Source of the DNA: CAZOKN01 sp964580525
Lineage (GTDB): Bacteria > Pseudomonadota > Alphaproteobacteria > Rickettsiales > UBA6187
Assembly: GCA_964580525.1 (NCBI GenBank)
Contig: CAZOKN010000001.1
Span: 1-64,000, forward strand
Direction of reading: 5' to 3'
Length of the DNA stretch: 64,000 nucleotides
A program made the position numbers and the translations under genes. The notes under the pieces were generated by a model that was not told where the DNA came from, did not search any database, and was given only the letters and a program-made list of their open reading frames with translations. Below are positions 54,548-63,090 of the stretch, piece by piece. Every line of letters begins with the position of its first letter. Positions within the stretch are counted from its first letter, which is position 1.

Positions 54548-56900
54548 CTTATTTTTGAAGAGAGTAGGTTATTTTGTAGTGGGGGCTGTGCTCTTGGCTA
54601 CATACATGTATCCTGTTTCTGGATATGCTACTGATTTTGCTGGAACTAAAATATTGCACGGCAATTGTGATCCTAGTGCTGATCCTGTGAAGGATGATGA
54701 AAAGACAAATGATTATGAAAAATCATGTATAGGTCAAGGTATAGATGTTGATAGCTATAAGTTGACTTTAGAATATAGGCTCCAGATTGCTGGGGTAGAT
54801 GCACAGACTTTTGATGTCGAATTGGGTGGAAGCACGAAAAATCAGGGTCTGAATTTTAGAGTGGAGCTTGAAGGTGATAAGGCTTGTGCTTATGCGGATT
54901 TAGGTTTTGCTTATACCGTTCCAAGAGATACTGATCTGGAAATAGGTATACCATCTGATTCTACGACTACAGCAAGCTCAACTGATACTAGCACTGACGA
55001 TGAAACACAGCGTCTTTCGACAAATTGTTTATATGCGCCAGAACCAAGATCTACTGTTGCTGCGCCTAACTGGAGCAATATGATATCCAAAGTTTGTACG
55101 GATTACGACACCACTGCTTCTCAATTTAAATATGCTGACGGCACAACCAGGTCTTTCACTGGCGTTTTAATTGAATGTATCGAAGAAAGTATGATGAATA
55201 TTTTCTACAACAAGGACGAAGGAGGCAATACATTCTTTTCGGCTATGCAAGATAATTTACGTAAAATAATAATGGGATTGCTGACTCTCTACGTAATATT
55301 CTTCGGTTATAAATTTGTTATTGAAAAGAAGGGTATAGCGCAAGGGGAGTGGCATTGGTTTGCATTGAAATTTGCCATGGTATTCTACTTCGCGGCAGGT
55401 TCCGGAATGATAGATTTGTTACCTAAGATACAGGATGTCTCGAGAAATCTTTCGCTGATAATAATGGAATCTTCATTTGGTAATAGCGGAGATTTGTCTG
55501 CTGCGCAGAATAATTTGATCGAAGCTCAGGAAAAATATGATTTGGCAAGGGATGAATTAGCTCAGGCCAGATATTCGGTTTCTAAAGCGCAGAGCGAACT
55601 TGCACATAATCCTACCGATGGTGGTTTACAGTCAGCAGTTGATGCTGCAAAAGCTGATCGTGATGCAAAACAGATAGCGGCAGATTCTGCACTTACAGTT
55701 CTAAATTCTTTGAAAAGCACTGCTTTAAGTTTTGGTTATAATTATTGTGATTTTAGACCATATGCTTTAGCTGGAAAATATAATTATACTTTAACAGATG
55801 CAAATGGTGTTCAAACTACTAAAGACATGTCGACCATGCAGCTTTGGGATATGATAGATTGCCGCCTGTCTAAATATCTGGGTGTTGGTGATAATTCTAC
55901 CGATACTAAAACTCCGCATTTGTTAGTTATTGCGATTGCATCTATATTTACTAATATATATGGCTTTCCTATTTTCATCTGCGCAGTTGTTTTCCTCGCA
56001 TTCCTAATAATAGTAACAATTAGAATTGTTCAAGCTTATATAATCGCGTTTGTTGCGTTGGTTATTTTGGTTTATATGTCTCCTTTGATAATTCCAGCTG
56101 TATTGTTTGAGAAAACCAAAGGCATATTCGACAGTTGGTTTAAACAGATTATAGCCTTCTCGCTGCAGCCTGTAATTTTATTCTCATTCCTCGTGTTCCT
56201 GTTTGCTGCTTATGATAGCATGATGTTTGGTGGAAATTACAAATTTGTTCCAATGACGGATTCTCATGATATTCATGAAAATAAATTATGTATGATGTCT
56301 GAATCTTCAGGCAACGAGGTTTGTAAGGCTTCTGATTTTGCGCTTTATGCTCAATCTGATTTATATTGCGAAGATGCAGATGCTATGGGCTGTGTTTATG
56401 AAAGGATTGTAGAGTCATATTATGAGTTAGGTATGGGACTCAGAGTTTATATGACAAATATGACTGAGAGCGATGGCAAAATTATGGTTATAGCTTTCCT
56501 TAAATTGATACTTGTAAGTATATTAGCTTCTGCTGTTCTTGAGTTTGTAGAAAGCTTGTCCGTAAGGCTTGTTGATGGTTTGGGTAGTGCTGCGGGTATG
56601 ACTGCTACTCCTAAAGCAGACGCCAGCACTATCGCTAAAGGAGTGAGTAGCAAGACTGTCGAGGCTGTTGGTGGTGGAATTTCCAAAGGTGTTGGGGCTA
56701 TTAAAAAAGCTGATGATAAGAAAAAAGCCGGAAGAGCTAATGCCAATGTTAAGGCTGGTGAAACTGCCAAATCTGCTATTGATAAATCTAAGGCTGATAC
56801 AGCAAAGAAAGATCTTGTTTCTAGGCAAGCAAAGCTGGCACATGACGAGATGAAAAATAAAGCTAATGCTTCTGATAATTCTGGTTCGAGTGATGTTTAA
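54540..56900 (+). CDS. virB6: VirB6-like T4SS protein, paralogue 2
   Basis: I start at MRNLFLKRVGYFVVG (54540, 786 residues), which gives a signal peptide. The longer frame lies inside the previous gene. The start overlaps the upstream stop by 8 bases. Layout follows paralogue 1 without its inserts: KILHGNCDPSADPVKDDE near the N-terminus, FTGVLIECIEESMMNIF, the TM pair (GLLTLYVIFFGYKFVIEK), a short coiled coil, FGYNYCDFR and LWDMIDCRLSKYLGVGD, the TM core (VYMSPLIIPAVLFEKTKG), a last TM near 695 and an Ala/Lys-rich cytoplasmic tail. It arose most likely by tandem duplication. Confidence 0.88.
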   Translation: MRNLFLKRVGYFVVGAVLLATYMYPVSGYATDFAGTKILHGNCDPSADPVKDDEKTNDYEKSCIGQGIDVDSYKLTLEYRLQIAGVDAQTFDVELGGSTKNQGLNFRVELEGDKACAYADLGFAYTVPRDTDLEIGIPSDSTTTASSTDTSTDDETQRLSTNCLYAPEPRSTVAAPNWSNMISKVCTDYDTTASQFKYADGTTRSFTGVLIECIEESMMNIFYNKDEGGNTFFSAMQDNLRKIIMGLLTLYVIFFGYKFVIEKKGIAQGEWHWFALKFAMVFYFAAGSGMIDLLPKIQDVSRNLSLIIMESSFGNSGDLSAAQNNLIEAQEKYDLARDELAQARYSVSKAQSELAHNPTDGGLQSAVDAAKADRDAKQIAADSALTVLNSLKSTALSFGYNYCDFRPYALAGKYNYTLTDANGVQTTKDMSTMQLWDMIDCRLSKYLGVGDNSTDTKTPHLLVIAIASIFTNIYGFPIFICAVVFLAFLIIVTIRIVQAYIIAFVALVILVYMSPLIIPAVLFEKTKGIFDSWFKQIIAFSLQPVILFSFLVFLFAAYDSMMFGGNYKFVPMTDSHDIHENKLCMMSESSGNEVCKASDFALYAQSDLYCEDADAMGCVYERIVESYYELGMGLRVYMTNMTESDGKIMVIAFLKLILVSILASAVLEFVESLSVRLVDGLGSAAGMTATPKADASTIAKGVSSKTVEAVGGGISKGVGAIKKADDKKKAGRANANVKAGETAKSAIDKSKADTAKKDLVSRQAKLAHDEMKNKANASDNSGSSDV

Positions 56901-56976
56901 GGAAGCGTTAGATAAAAAATAGATAAATATGTTAAAATCATTTAGATAGTTAGAAGTAGATTATAAAGGTTTAAAA

Positions 56977-59900
56977 ATGAGTTTTAGGAATTACAAATTA
57001 AGCATGATAGGTTTAGGAGCTTTGCTCTTAGCCGCTATGCCTGTTTGTAATAATGCTTATGCGTCTGATCCTGATCCTCTCTGTGTGTATGCGGATGATT
57101 TTGGCGATTTGATGCATAAATCTGTTTCTGTGCGTTCTGAAGGTGGTGGTGTTGTAACTGGTAACAGTACTGACCTTGATACTAGTAATGGCTGGACAGA
57201 TACCGGAATAACATTAATTACCGGCAAACCTTTAAGTATAAAAACATCTGGCACAGTTGCTATTTGTAAGGGTAATCCTATTGTACATAAATATGTTTTT
57301 AAGCCTGATCCAAAAAATAGCGATTGGCAGAATTCTTCAGTTTATGTGTCGGCCGGACAAAAATATACAATTTCGATTTCAGGTAATTATTCAAGATTTG
57401 CATCTGGTAATACTTCCTGCAGAAGCACAACGAGTAAATATTGGGATAGATCGTGCGTTTCAACCTATGGCAAAGGTTTATTTGCTTATATAGGTGATAG
57501 CATTAGTGTAACTAGCTGGTCGGCTCTGGACCCTAAGTCTATTTTACCTTGGGAAAGTGGTTATACAACTTTTACAGGTCGTAGTAATTCGTTTTACGAA
57601 CTTTATAATTATACAAAAGGCTCTTCTGGCTATTCTCTAGACGATACATCATTTGATTCATTATCTTCTACAAACATATCGGCTATGCCAGGTGGCTATA
57701 TTAATTTCAGATATGCGGATGGTTCTGGTGCCACAGACGGTGGTTATAATAATAACTGGGGTGGTGATTATACAGATAATACTGGCGGTTATACTGTAAC
57801 AATAAAGGTGTGGGATGAATGCGCCGGTTCAAGCGGTCAGTTTATGTACGCTTATATAGGTGATAATCCTCCTGATCAAAGTTTTGATCCAATGAGTGAT
57901 ACTTCTGGCATAAACCTTCATACATATGCACAAGCTGATAGTACTGCTGTTCCTGCTCGCAAAGCTGGAGAATATAATTCAACAGTTCCAGGCAATGGCT
58001 GTAAATTATGGCTGAAAATTATCGATAGCGGTAAAGTACACTGGAACGGTGGCACTGAAGTATATGGTGATGACGATTACACAGCTTACGACACGACTGC
58101 AAAAACCGGAAGTAACTATGGCAAATATATTGCTAATATAGTCACTGCAAAAGAAGTGCCTGAAGGTTTCACAACTGTAGTTAATGAAATAATCACTCCT
58201 ATAAGAACTTTATTGATGGGTGATGATACTGTAACGCCACGCACTTTAGGTTTAACAGAAAGAATGTATAAGGGTGTTACACACAATATTAATTTCATTC
58301 AGGGTATAAGAGCTTTGATGGCGCTATCAATAGTGTTGTTGATGTTCTCTTATATGCTTGTTGGATTCAAAAAATTCACTCAAAAAGATATGATGGCTTA
58401 TATCTTTAAGATGGCTTTTGTAATAACTTTAATAAGTCCTACAAGCTGGCAGTTTTTCTATAATAATTTATTCGTTCTGTTTATCAAAGGTACTGACGAT
58501 CTGATAAGAATTATGTCTAGTCAGTTTGTTGCATTAGCAAAAAGTGATTCAACAGATCCATCTTTGGCTATGAATAGTGGTTCAGCATCTACTGATACTT
58601 TTGCATTTTTGAATGCTACGCTAGCCAGAGTGTTTGCAAAGGAAACTAATCTAAAAATAGTTGGTTTGATGAGCATGTTCCCAATTGGCTTCATAATGGC
58701 ATTGGTGATATATTTCTCAATATTCTTCTTCCTATTTGCAGTTGTGAAGGCGTTATTGCTTTATGTTATATCGATAATAATGATTTCTATATTATTGTTC
58801 CTTGCGCCTCTGTTTATATCATTCCTGTTATTCAAGAAAACTCACGCTATGTTTGATAAGTGGTGGAAGCAGTTGCTGAATTTCTGCATGCAGCCAGTTT
58901 TATTATTTATGGTGTTGGCAATATTTAACGTATTTATCTATTCAGCACTTTATAAAATGCTGTCGTTTAGCGTTTGTTACCAATGCATAACTCAATTAGA
59001 TTTGCCTATCAGTGAAGCTATTGGCGGTGAAGATAATGCTTTTGGTAATTTTGATAAATTCTGCATAATACATTCTTATCTGCCTTGGGGTGTTGATGCC
59101 ACTCAAGATATATCAACAAAACTTGCCAAAACTCCGGTTGGGTTGTTTACGATATTTATATTTATGATTTTATGTCATGCTATGGTTAAAATGACAGACT
59201 GGGTTGTTACTTTAACTAACTCGTTAACTATGGGAATATTCGGTGTTAACCTTGGTGGCACTGCACAACAAGCTATTAAGGAAACAACTGCCACAGTTAA
59301 AGCGGTAGGACAAACCGCGACTAGCGCTACTAAATTTACAGCACAGAAGCTTAATTCGATGACGGGACATGCTGTTTCTGATGCCGGTAAAAAAGCAGTT
59401 AGAAAAGTTCTGCCTAATTTCCTTACAAAAGGTGGAAGTGATGGCATGGGCGGTAATAAGGCTGCAAGAGACTCCTTAATGACGAAAGAAGAAAGAAAGG
59501 CATCTGCTCGTGAAAGTTCTATGTTTGGTGACATGAGTTCTAAGGAGCAAAAAGCATATAAAGCGATGAAGAATGCTAATAAGGATCAGAAAGACTTTAA
59601 CAAACAGCAAACGAAATTGCTTGGTGGTAGTTCTAAAGTTGCTGATTTTGCTCGTAAACAAATTGAGGCAAGCGTTAAAGACGTTGCTAGCCAAAAAGGT
59701 GGTGCTGGAAATGTTAAGAATTTAGGTGCCGGCTTGACACAACAAAGGTCTGCTATTCAAAATTTGAGTGATTTAGATAAAGATGGCATAAAAAAGATGT
59801 TAAAAGAAGAAAAAGATTTAGCTAAGGCAATTAGAAAAGCTCCATATACAGGTGTTGTTGATAAGCATGGCAACGTTTCTGTCGAAAAAGATGTTGAATC

Positions 59901-60066
59901 TATAAAAAAAGCCCATAATGAAAAATTAGAGGCTGAAGAAACAGAGAGAAGAATTAAAGATATTAACAAACAGGTTGAAAAGGATAAAGCAGCAGAGGCA
60001 AAGAGAGACGCTGACGAAGCAAAGAGAAGAGAGAAAGAAAATAAAGATCCAAAAGGTGGAAATTAG
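56977..60066 (+). CDS. virB6: VirB6-like T4SS protein, paralogue 3, with lectin-like N-terminal domains
   Basis: This 1029-residue protein has a signal peptide (cleavage near residue 29), the shared CVYADDFGDL motif, and an extracytoplasmic region of about 370 residues. The latter repeats a pattern close to PA-IL/LecA-type sandwiches: GWTDTGITLITGKPLSIKTSG (72-92, cited as GWTDTGITL and KPLSIKTSG), SDWQNSSVYVSAGQKY with ISISGNYSR, and DYTDNTGGYTVTI. The TM core follows from about residue 435 (ALMALSIVLLMFSYMLVG, then LLFLAPLFISFLLFKKTHAM). The long basic tail after residue 760 is Lys/Ala/Glu-rich and cytoplasmic. Family membership is clear from the core; the lectin-like reading is inferred. 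Confidence 0.87.
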   Translation: MSFRNYKLSMIGLGALLLAAMPVCNNAYASDPDPLCVYADDFGDLMHKSVSVRSEGGGVVTGNSTDLDTSNGWTDTGITLITGKPLSIKTSGTVAICKGNPIVHKYVFKPDPKNSDWQNSSVYVSAGQKYTISISGNYSRFASGNTSCRSTTSKYWDRSCVSTYGKGLFAYIGDSISVTSWSALDPKSILPWESGYTTFTGRSNSFYELYNYTKGSSGYSLDDTSFDSLSSTNISAMPGGYINFRYADGSGATDGGYNNNWGGDYTDNTGGYTVTIKVWDECAGSSGQFMYAYIGDNPPDQSFDPMSDTSGINLHTYAQADSTAVPARKAGEYNSTVPGNGCKLWLKIIDSGKVHWNGGTEVYGDDDYTAYDTTAKTGSNYGKYIANIVTAKEVPEGFTTVVNEIITPIRTLLMGDDTVTPRTLGLTERMYKGVTHNINFIQGIRALMALSIVLLMFSYMLVGFKKFTQKDMMAYIFKMAFVITLISPTSWQFFYNNLFVLFIKGTDDLIRIMSSQFVALAKSDSTDPSLAMNSGSASTDTFAFLNATLARVFAKETNLKIVGLMSMFPIGFIMALVIYFSIFFFLFAVVKALLLYVISIIMISILLFLAPLFISFLLFKKTHAMFDKWWKQLLNFCMQPVLLFMVLAIFNVFIYSALYKMLSFSVCYQCITQLDLPISEAIGGEDNAFGNFDKFCIIHSYLPWGVDATQDISTKLAKTPVGLFTIFIFMILCHAMVKMTDWVVTLTNSLTMGIFGVNLGGTAQQAIKETTATVKAVGQTATSATKFTAQKLNSMTGHAVSDAGKKAVRKVLPNFLTKGGSDGMGGNKAARDSLMTKEERKASARESSMFGDMSSKEQKAYKAMKNANKDQKDFNKQQTKLLGGSSKVADFARKQIEASVKDVASQKGGAGNVKNLGAGLTQQRSAIQNLSDLDKDGIKKMLKEEKDLAKAIRKAPYTGVVDKHGNVSVEKDVESIKKAHNEKLEAEETERRIKDINKQVEKDKAAEAKRDADEAKRREKENKDPKGGN

Positions 60067-60074
60067 TAGATATT

Positions 60075-63017
60075 ATGAAAATGATAAAAACTATGGGCAA
60101 TATTAGTAAATTTCTAGCTAGTTGTTTTGATGGCAACGCGGCGAAGGCATTTGCTTTGTCTGTTGTTTTATTCAGCGTTGTTGCATGTAGTGATCCTCCG
60201 GGTGATATAGAATGCGTTGAGGCTGATGATTGGGGTGATACTGTTAATATAAGTTTGAAAGTTCCTGCTAATCAGGAATATACTTCTGCTGGCATAAAGG
60301 TTAAGCAAGATGATCCTTTGAAGATAGAAGTTTCTGGTCTTGTGGATATATGTCCTGACTCTGTTAATCTCGGTCCTACAGGATCAACCAATGCAACAGT
60401 TGGAAGCAAGCCTATAGATGCCACAGTTGATACATGGCAAGATAGTGGCATAGCAGTTAAAAAAGGTGATAAGCTAAGTATAGCTGTGAGCGGTACTTAT
60501 CACGATAGAACTGGTGATCAGGATAGTGGTAAAGGCTTATATGTTCTTATAGTTCCAAATGGCGCAGACGGCAAGGCGGGTAGTCCTACTGCTGAACAAA
60601 ATAGCCGCTGGTGGTATGGTGCTTTGGGCGCTCCGCAATATTCTACTAACGCCAAGGCTGGCGATGATACGGATTATCCTGAATTTTTTGAGTTATATGA
60701 CAATGGTACTGTTGGTTCCGAAGGAGCTGGTTTTGCAGGAACTGCGCCTAAAGATGGCCAAATTTATTTCCGTTATGCTAGAACGGCTTCAGCTAGAGGT
60801 TTGAGCAATACAGGTGATAGTGATGCGCGTTATAGCCCGTGGATGGGGGAGTACGCATGGCGCAGTGAATGTAGTGCTTGTTATCAGAGTGAAATAATTG
60901 CTGTATGTGCTGCAGTTGGAGCTGCAAGTTTTGGTATTGGTACGGCGGTGTGTCTTCCTGCATGGCAAGGTGGTTGTGCAGCTACGGGTGATTTGGAAGA
61001 AGTTTATAGAACTGATGCTGAAAAGCAAAAAGCTAGTAAATCTGGTAAAAATTGCAGAGAACATTACGCATATCAGGATTTAGATGATTCAACAAATCTT
61101 GATTATAAAAGTGGTGGACGTCCTGGTTCAAACGTAATTTCTGGTTCTGGTAATCACTGGATAGATAATGCGTATGATGGTAGTGAAAGTGATGGCTATC
61201 TTGGTTCTGACACAGCCAATAGCGGTGGTTATGAAATATCAATAACCAAAGGATGTACTGGCACTTATGGTCGCTACATGGATATGGATATAGGTTTCAG
61301 CAAAGCGACACTTGTTGATAAAACAGAGCCTGCTGGATGCGATGTTTCTGACACTGCTAATTGTCAAGTTTCTGTGGATTCGTGGAATGGCTTACCTGTG
61401 AAAGTTCCTGTTTATAGTGTTCCAGGTGCTAATTTTACATCGATGGATTTAAGATTTGAGGATGGTCATCATATAGATAACCTTTCTGATCCTCCTTATA
61501 CAAGCGAAGGTGTTTATGGTGGTGAGGATAGTGCTGGTAAGGTGCAGGGTAAAGTTCCATCAAGTGGTGAGTTATGGTTCCATATAAAAGATAATGCTTC
61601 AACTTTAAAGCATCCTGAGCCTTATTATGGCGATAACGTTGGTGAATATACTGTAAAAATTAAAACTACAAAAGTTAGTGATGGCTTCTCTTCAACGATG
61701 CAGAAATTGATTGATCCTATAAAGGGATTGGTTTTCGGTTATTGCCGTATTGAAGATAATTCTTCGACATCAGATGTAAATGAAGCTGAATTGAGATATC
61801 AGCTTGATAAAACTCAATGTGGTTCTGCATGGTTACCTGGACTTACTGAGCGTATGTATAATACTCTTGTTGGTGGCACTATAGATCCTAAAACTTCTCA
61901 GTTGGCATACGATTCTACAGGTCAGGCTGTTATGACTGGTGGTGTGGTGACTGGTAATCCGTTTATTAATGTCGTACGTGCATCTCTTGTTCTTTACATA
62001 ATAATCTACGGCGGATTGTTCATGATGGGTATGACCCAGGATGCTCAGGCGGGATTTTTGAAAAGAGTAGCTAAATTTGCTGTAGTAGTTGCTGTTATAA
62101 GCCCAGGTAGCTGGAATTTCTTCAGCGTATATATGTTTAATGCCTTCACACGAGGGGTTGATGAACTTATAGGAATGATGTCAGGTGTGTTTTCTGGTGT
62201 TGTTTCAACTGTTCTGATGAATCCTATAACAGGAGAGGTTGTAAACGATCCTTCTGGACAGGCGGTTTCTATTGATAAAAATATCTTTGCCTTCGCGGAT
62301 CAAACTTTAACATTAGTGTTTAGTAAAGAAGCGTTTATAAAATTATCATCGCTTATATTCCAAACTCCTGTGGGAATATTGTATTTTATTATCGTCTTGG
62401 TTGGCATGTTAATTTTCTTGATGGGATTGCTGAAAGCTTTGGTTCTATACTTATTGGCTATGCTTTCGATTTCTTTAATGTTGATAGTTGCTCCAATATT
62501 TATGTCGATGCTGTTGTTTGAAAGAACTGCAAGATATTTTGATAACTGGTTCAAATTCCTGTTGAATTATGCTTTGCAGCCGGTTTTTGTATTTGTGGCT
62601 CTTTCAATATTCAATATATTTGTTTATTCATCTATATATAGTTTGCTTCATTTCAGAGCTTGCTGGGATGTTGTTTATAGAGAAAGCACGTTTAATATCC
62701 CTATTTTCTACTTCTATCTTCCTGATACAGGGGAGGGGTTGGGTAGTGTACCTATAACTATGTTCCAGATATTCATATTTATGATAATTTGTCATGGTCT
62801 GTTTAGTTTTGTGGATTGGATGGCAGAATTGGCAGCTCATATAACTACAACTCAGAGATCTACTAGTCTTGCAAAAGCAGCGCAAGCAGGCATAACTCAA
62901 GTTACTAGTATGGCCAAAAAGGGTGGCGGTAGCGTACTGAAAGTTGCCACGCAAGGAAGCAAGGGTCTTAAAGAAGTAGTTGGAAAAGGTGTTTCTAAGA
63001 CTACAAAAAGGAAGTGA
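60075..63017 (+). CDS. virB6: VirB6-like T4SS lipoprotein, paralogue 4, with lectin-like N-terminal domains
   Basis: This 980-residue protein starts 8 bases after paralogue 3. The leader ends ALSVVLFSVVAC (lipobox, Cys38), so it should be lipidated. It has the ECVEADDWGD motif, and repeats of the pattern GIKVKQDDPLKIEVSG and WQDSGIAVKKGDKLSIAVSG ending in NSGGYEISI and DNVGEYTVKI. An insert at residues 265-302 has seven Cys residues and a hydrophobic piece (IIAVCAAVGAASFGIGTAVC). The TM core begins near residue 635 (RASLVLYIIIYGGLFMMG) and continues to LLFERTARYFDNWFKFLLN. The tail is short and basic. Confidence 0.87.
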   Translation: MKMIKTMGNISKFLASCFDGNAAKAFALSVVLFSVVACSDPPGDIECVEADDWGDTVNISLKVPANQEYTSAGIKVKQDDPLKIEVSGLVDICPDSVNLGPTGSTNATVGSKPIDATVDTWQDSGIAVKKGDKLSIAVSGTYHDRTGDQDSGKGLYVLIVPNGADGKAGSPTAEQNSRWWYGALGAPQYSTNAKAGDDTDYPEFFELYDNGTVGSEGAGFAGTAPKDGQIYFRYARTASARGLSNTGDSDARYSPWMGEYAWRSECSACYQSEIIAVCAAVGAASFGIGTAVCLPAWQGGCAATGDLEEVYRTDAEKQKASKSGKNCREHYAYQDLDDSTNLDYKSGGRPGSNVISGSGNHWIDNAYDGSESDGYLGSDTANSGGYEISITKGCTGTYGRYMDMDIGFSKATLVDKTEPAGCDVSDTANCQVSVDSWNGLPVKVPVYSVPGANFTSMDLRFEDGHHIDNLSDPPYTSEGVYGGEDSAGKVQGKVPSSGELWFHIKDNASTLKHPEPYYGDNVGEYTVKIKTTKVSDGFSSTMQKLIDPIKGLVFGYCRIEDNSSTSDVNEAELRYQLDKTQCGSAWLPGLTERMYNTLVGGTIDPKTSQLAYDSTGQAVMTGGVVTGNPFINVVRASLVLYIIIYGGLFMMGMTQDAQAGFLKRVAKFAVVVAVISPGSWNFFSVYMFNAFTRGVDELIGMMSGVFSGVVSTVLMNPITGEVVNDPSGQAVSIDKNIFAFADQTLTLVFSKEAFIKLSSLIFQTPVGILYFIIVLVGMLIFLMGLLKALVLYLLAMLSISLMLIVAPIFMSMLLFERTARYFDNWFKFLLNYALQPVFVFVALSIFNIFVYSSIYSLLHFRACWDVVYRESTFNIPIFYFYLPDTGEGLGSVPITMFQIFIFMIICHGLFSFVDWMAELAAHITTTQRSTSLAKAAQAGITQVTSMAKKGGGSVLKVATQGSKGLKEVVGKGVSKTTKRK

Positions 63018-63090
63018 GTGAAATAATTATGCAATATTTTTGTGGTATAATGGTTTAATAGTATTTATCAGTCTAGGCTGATGGGGTTTT

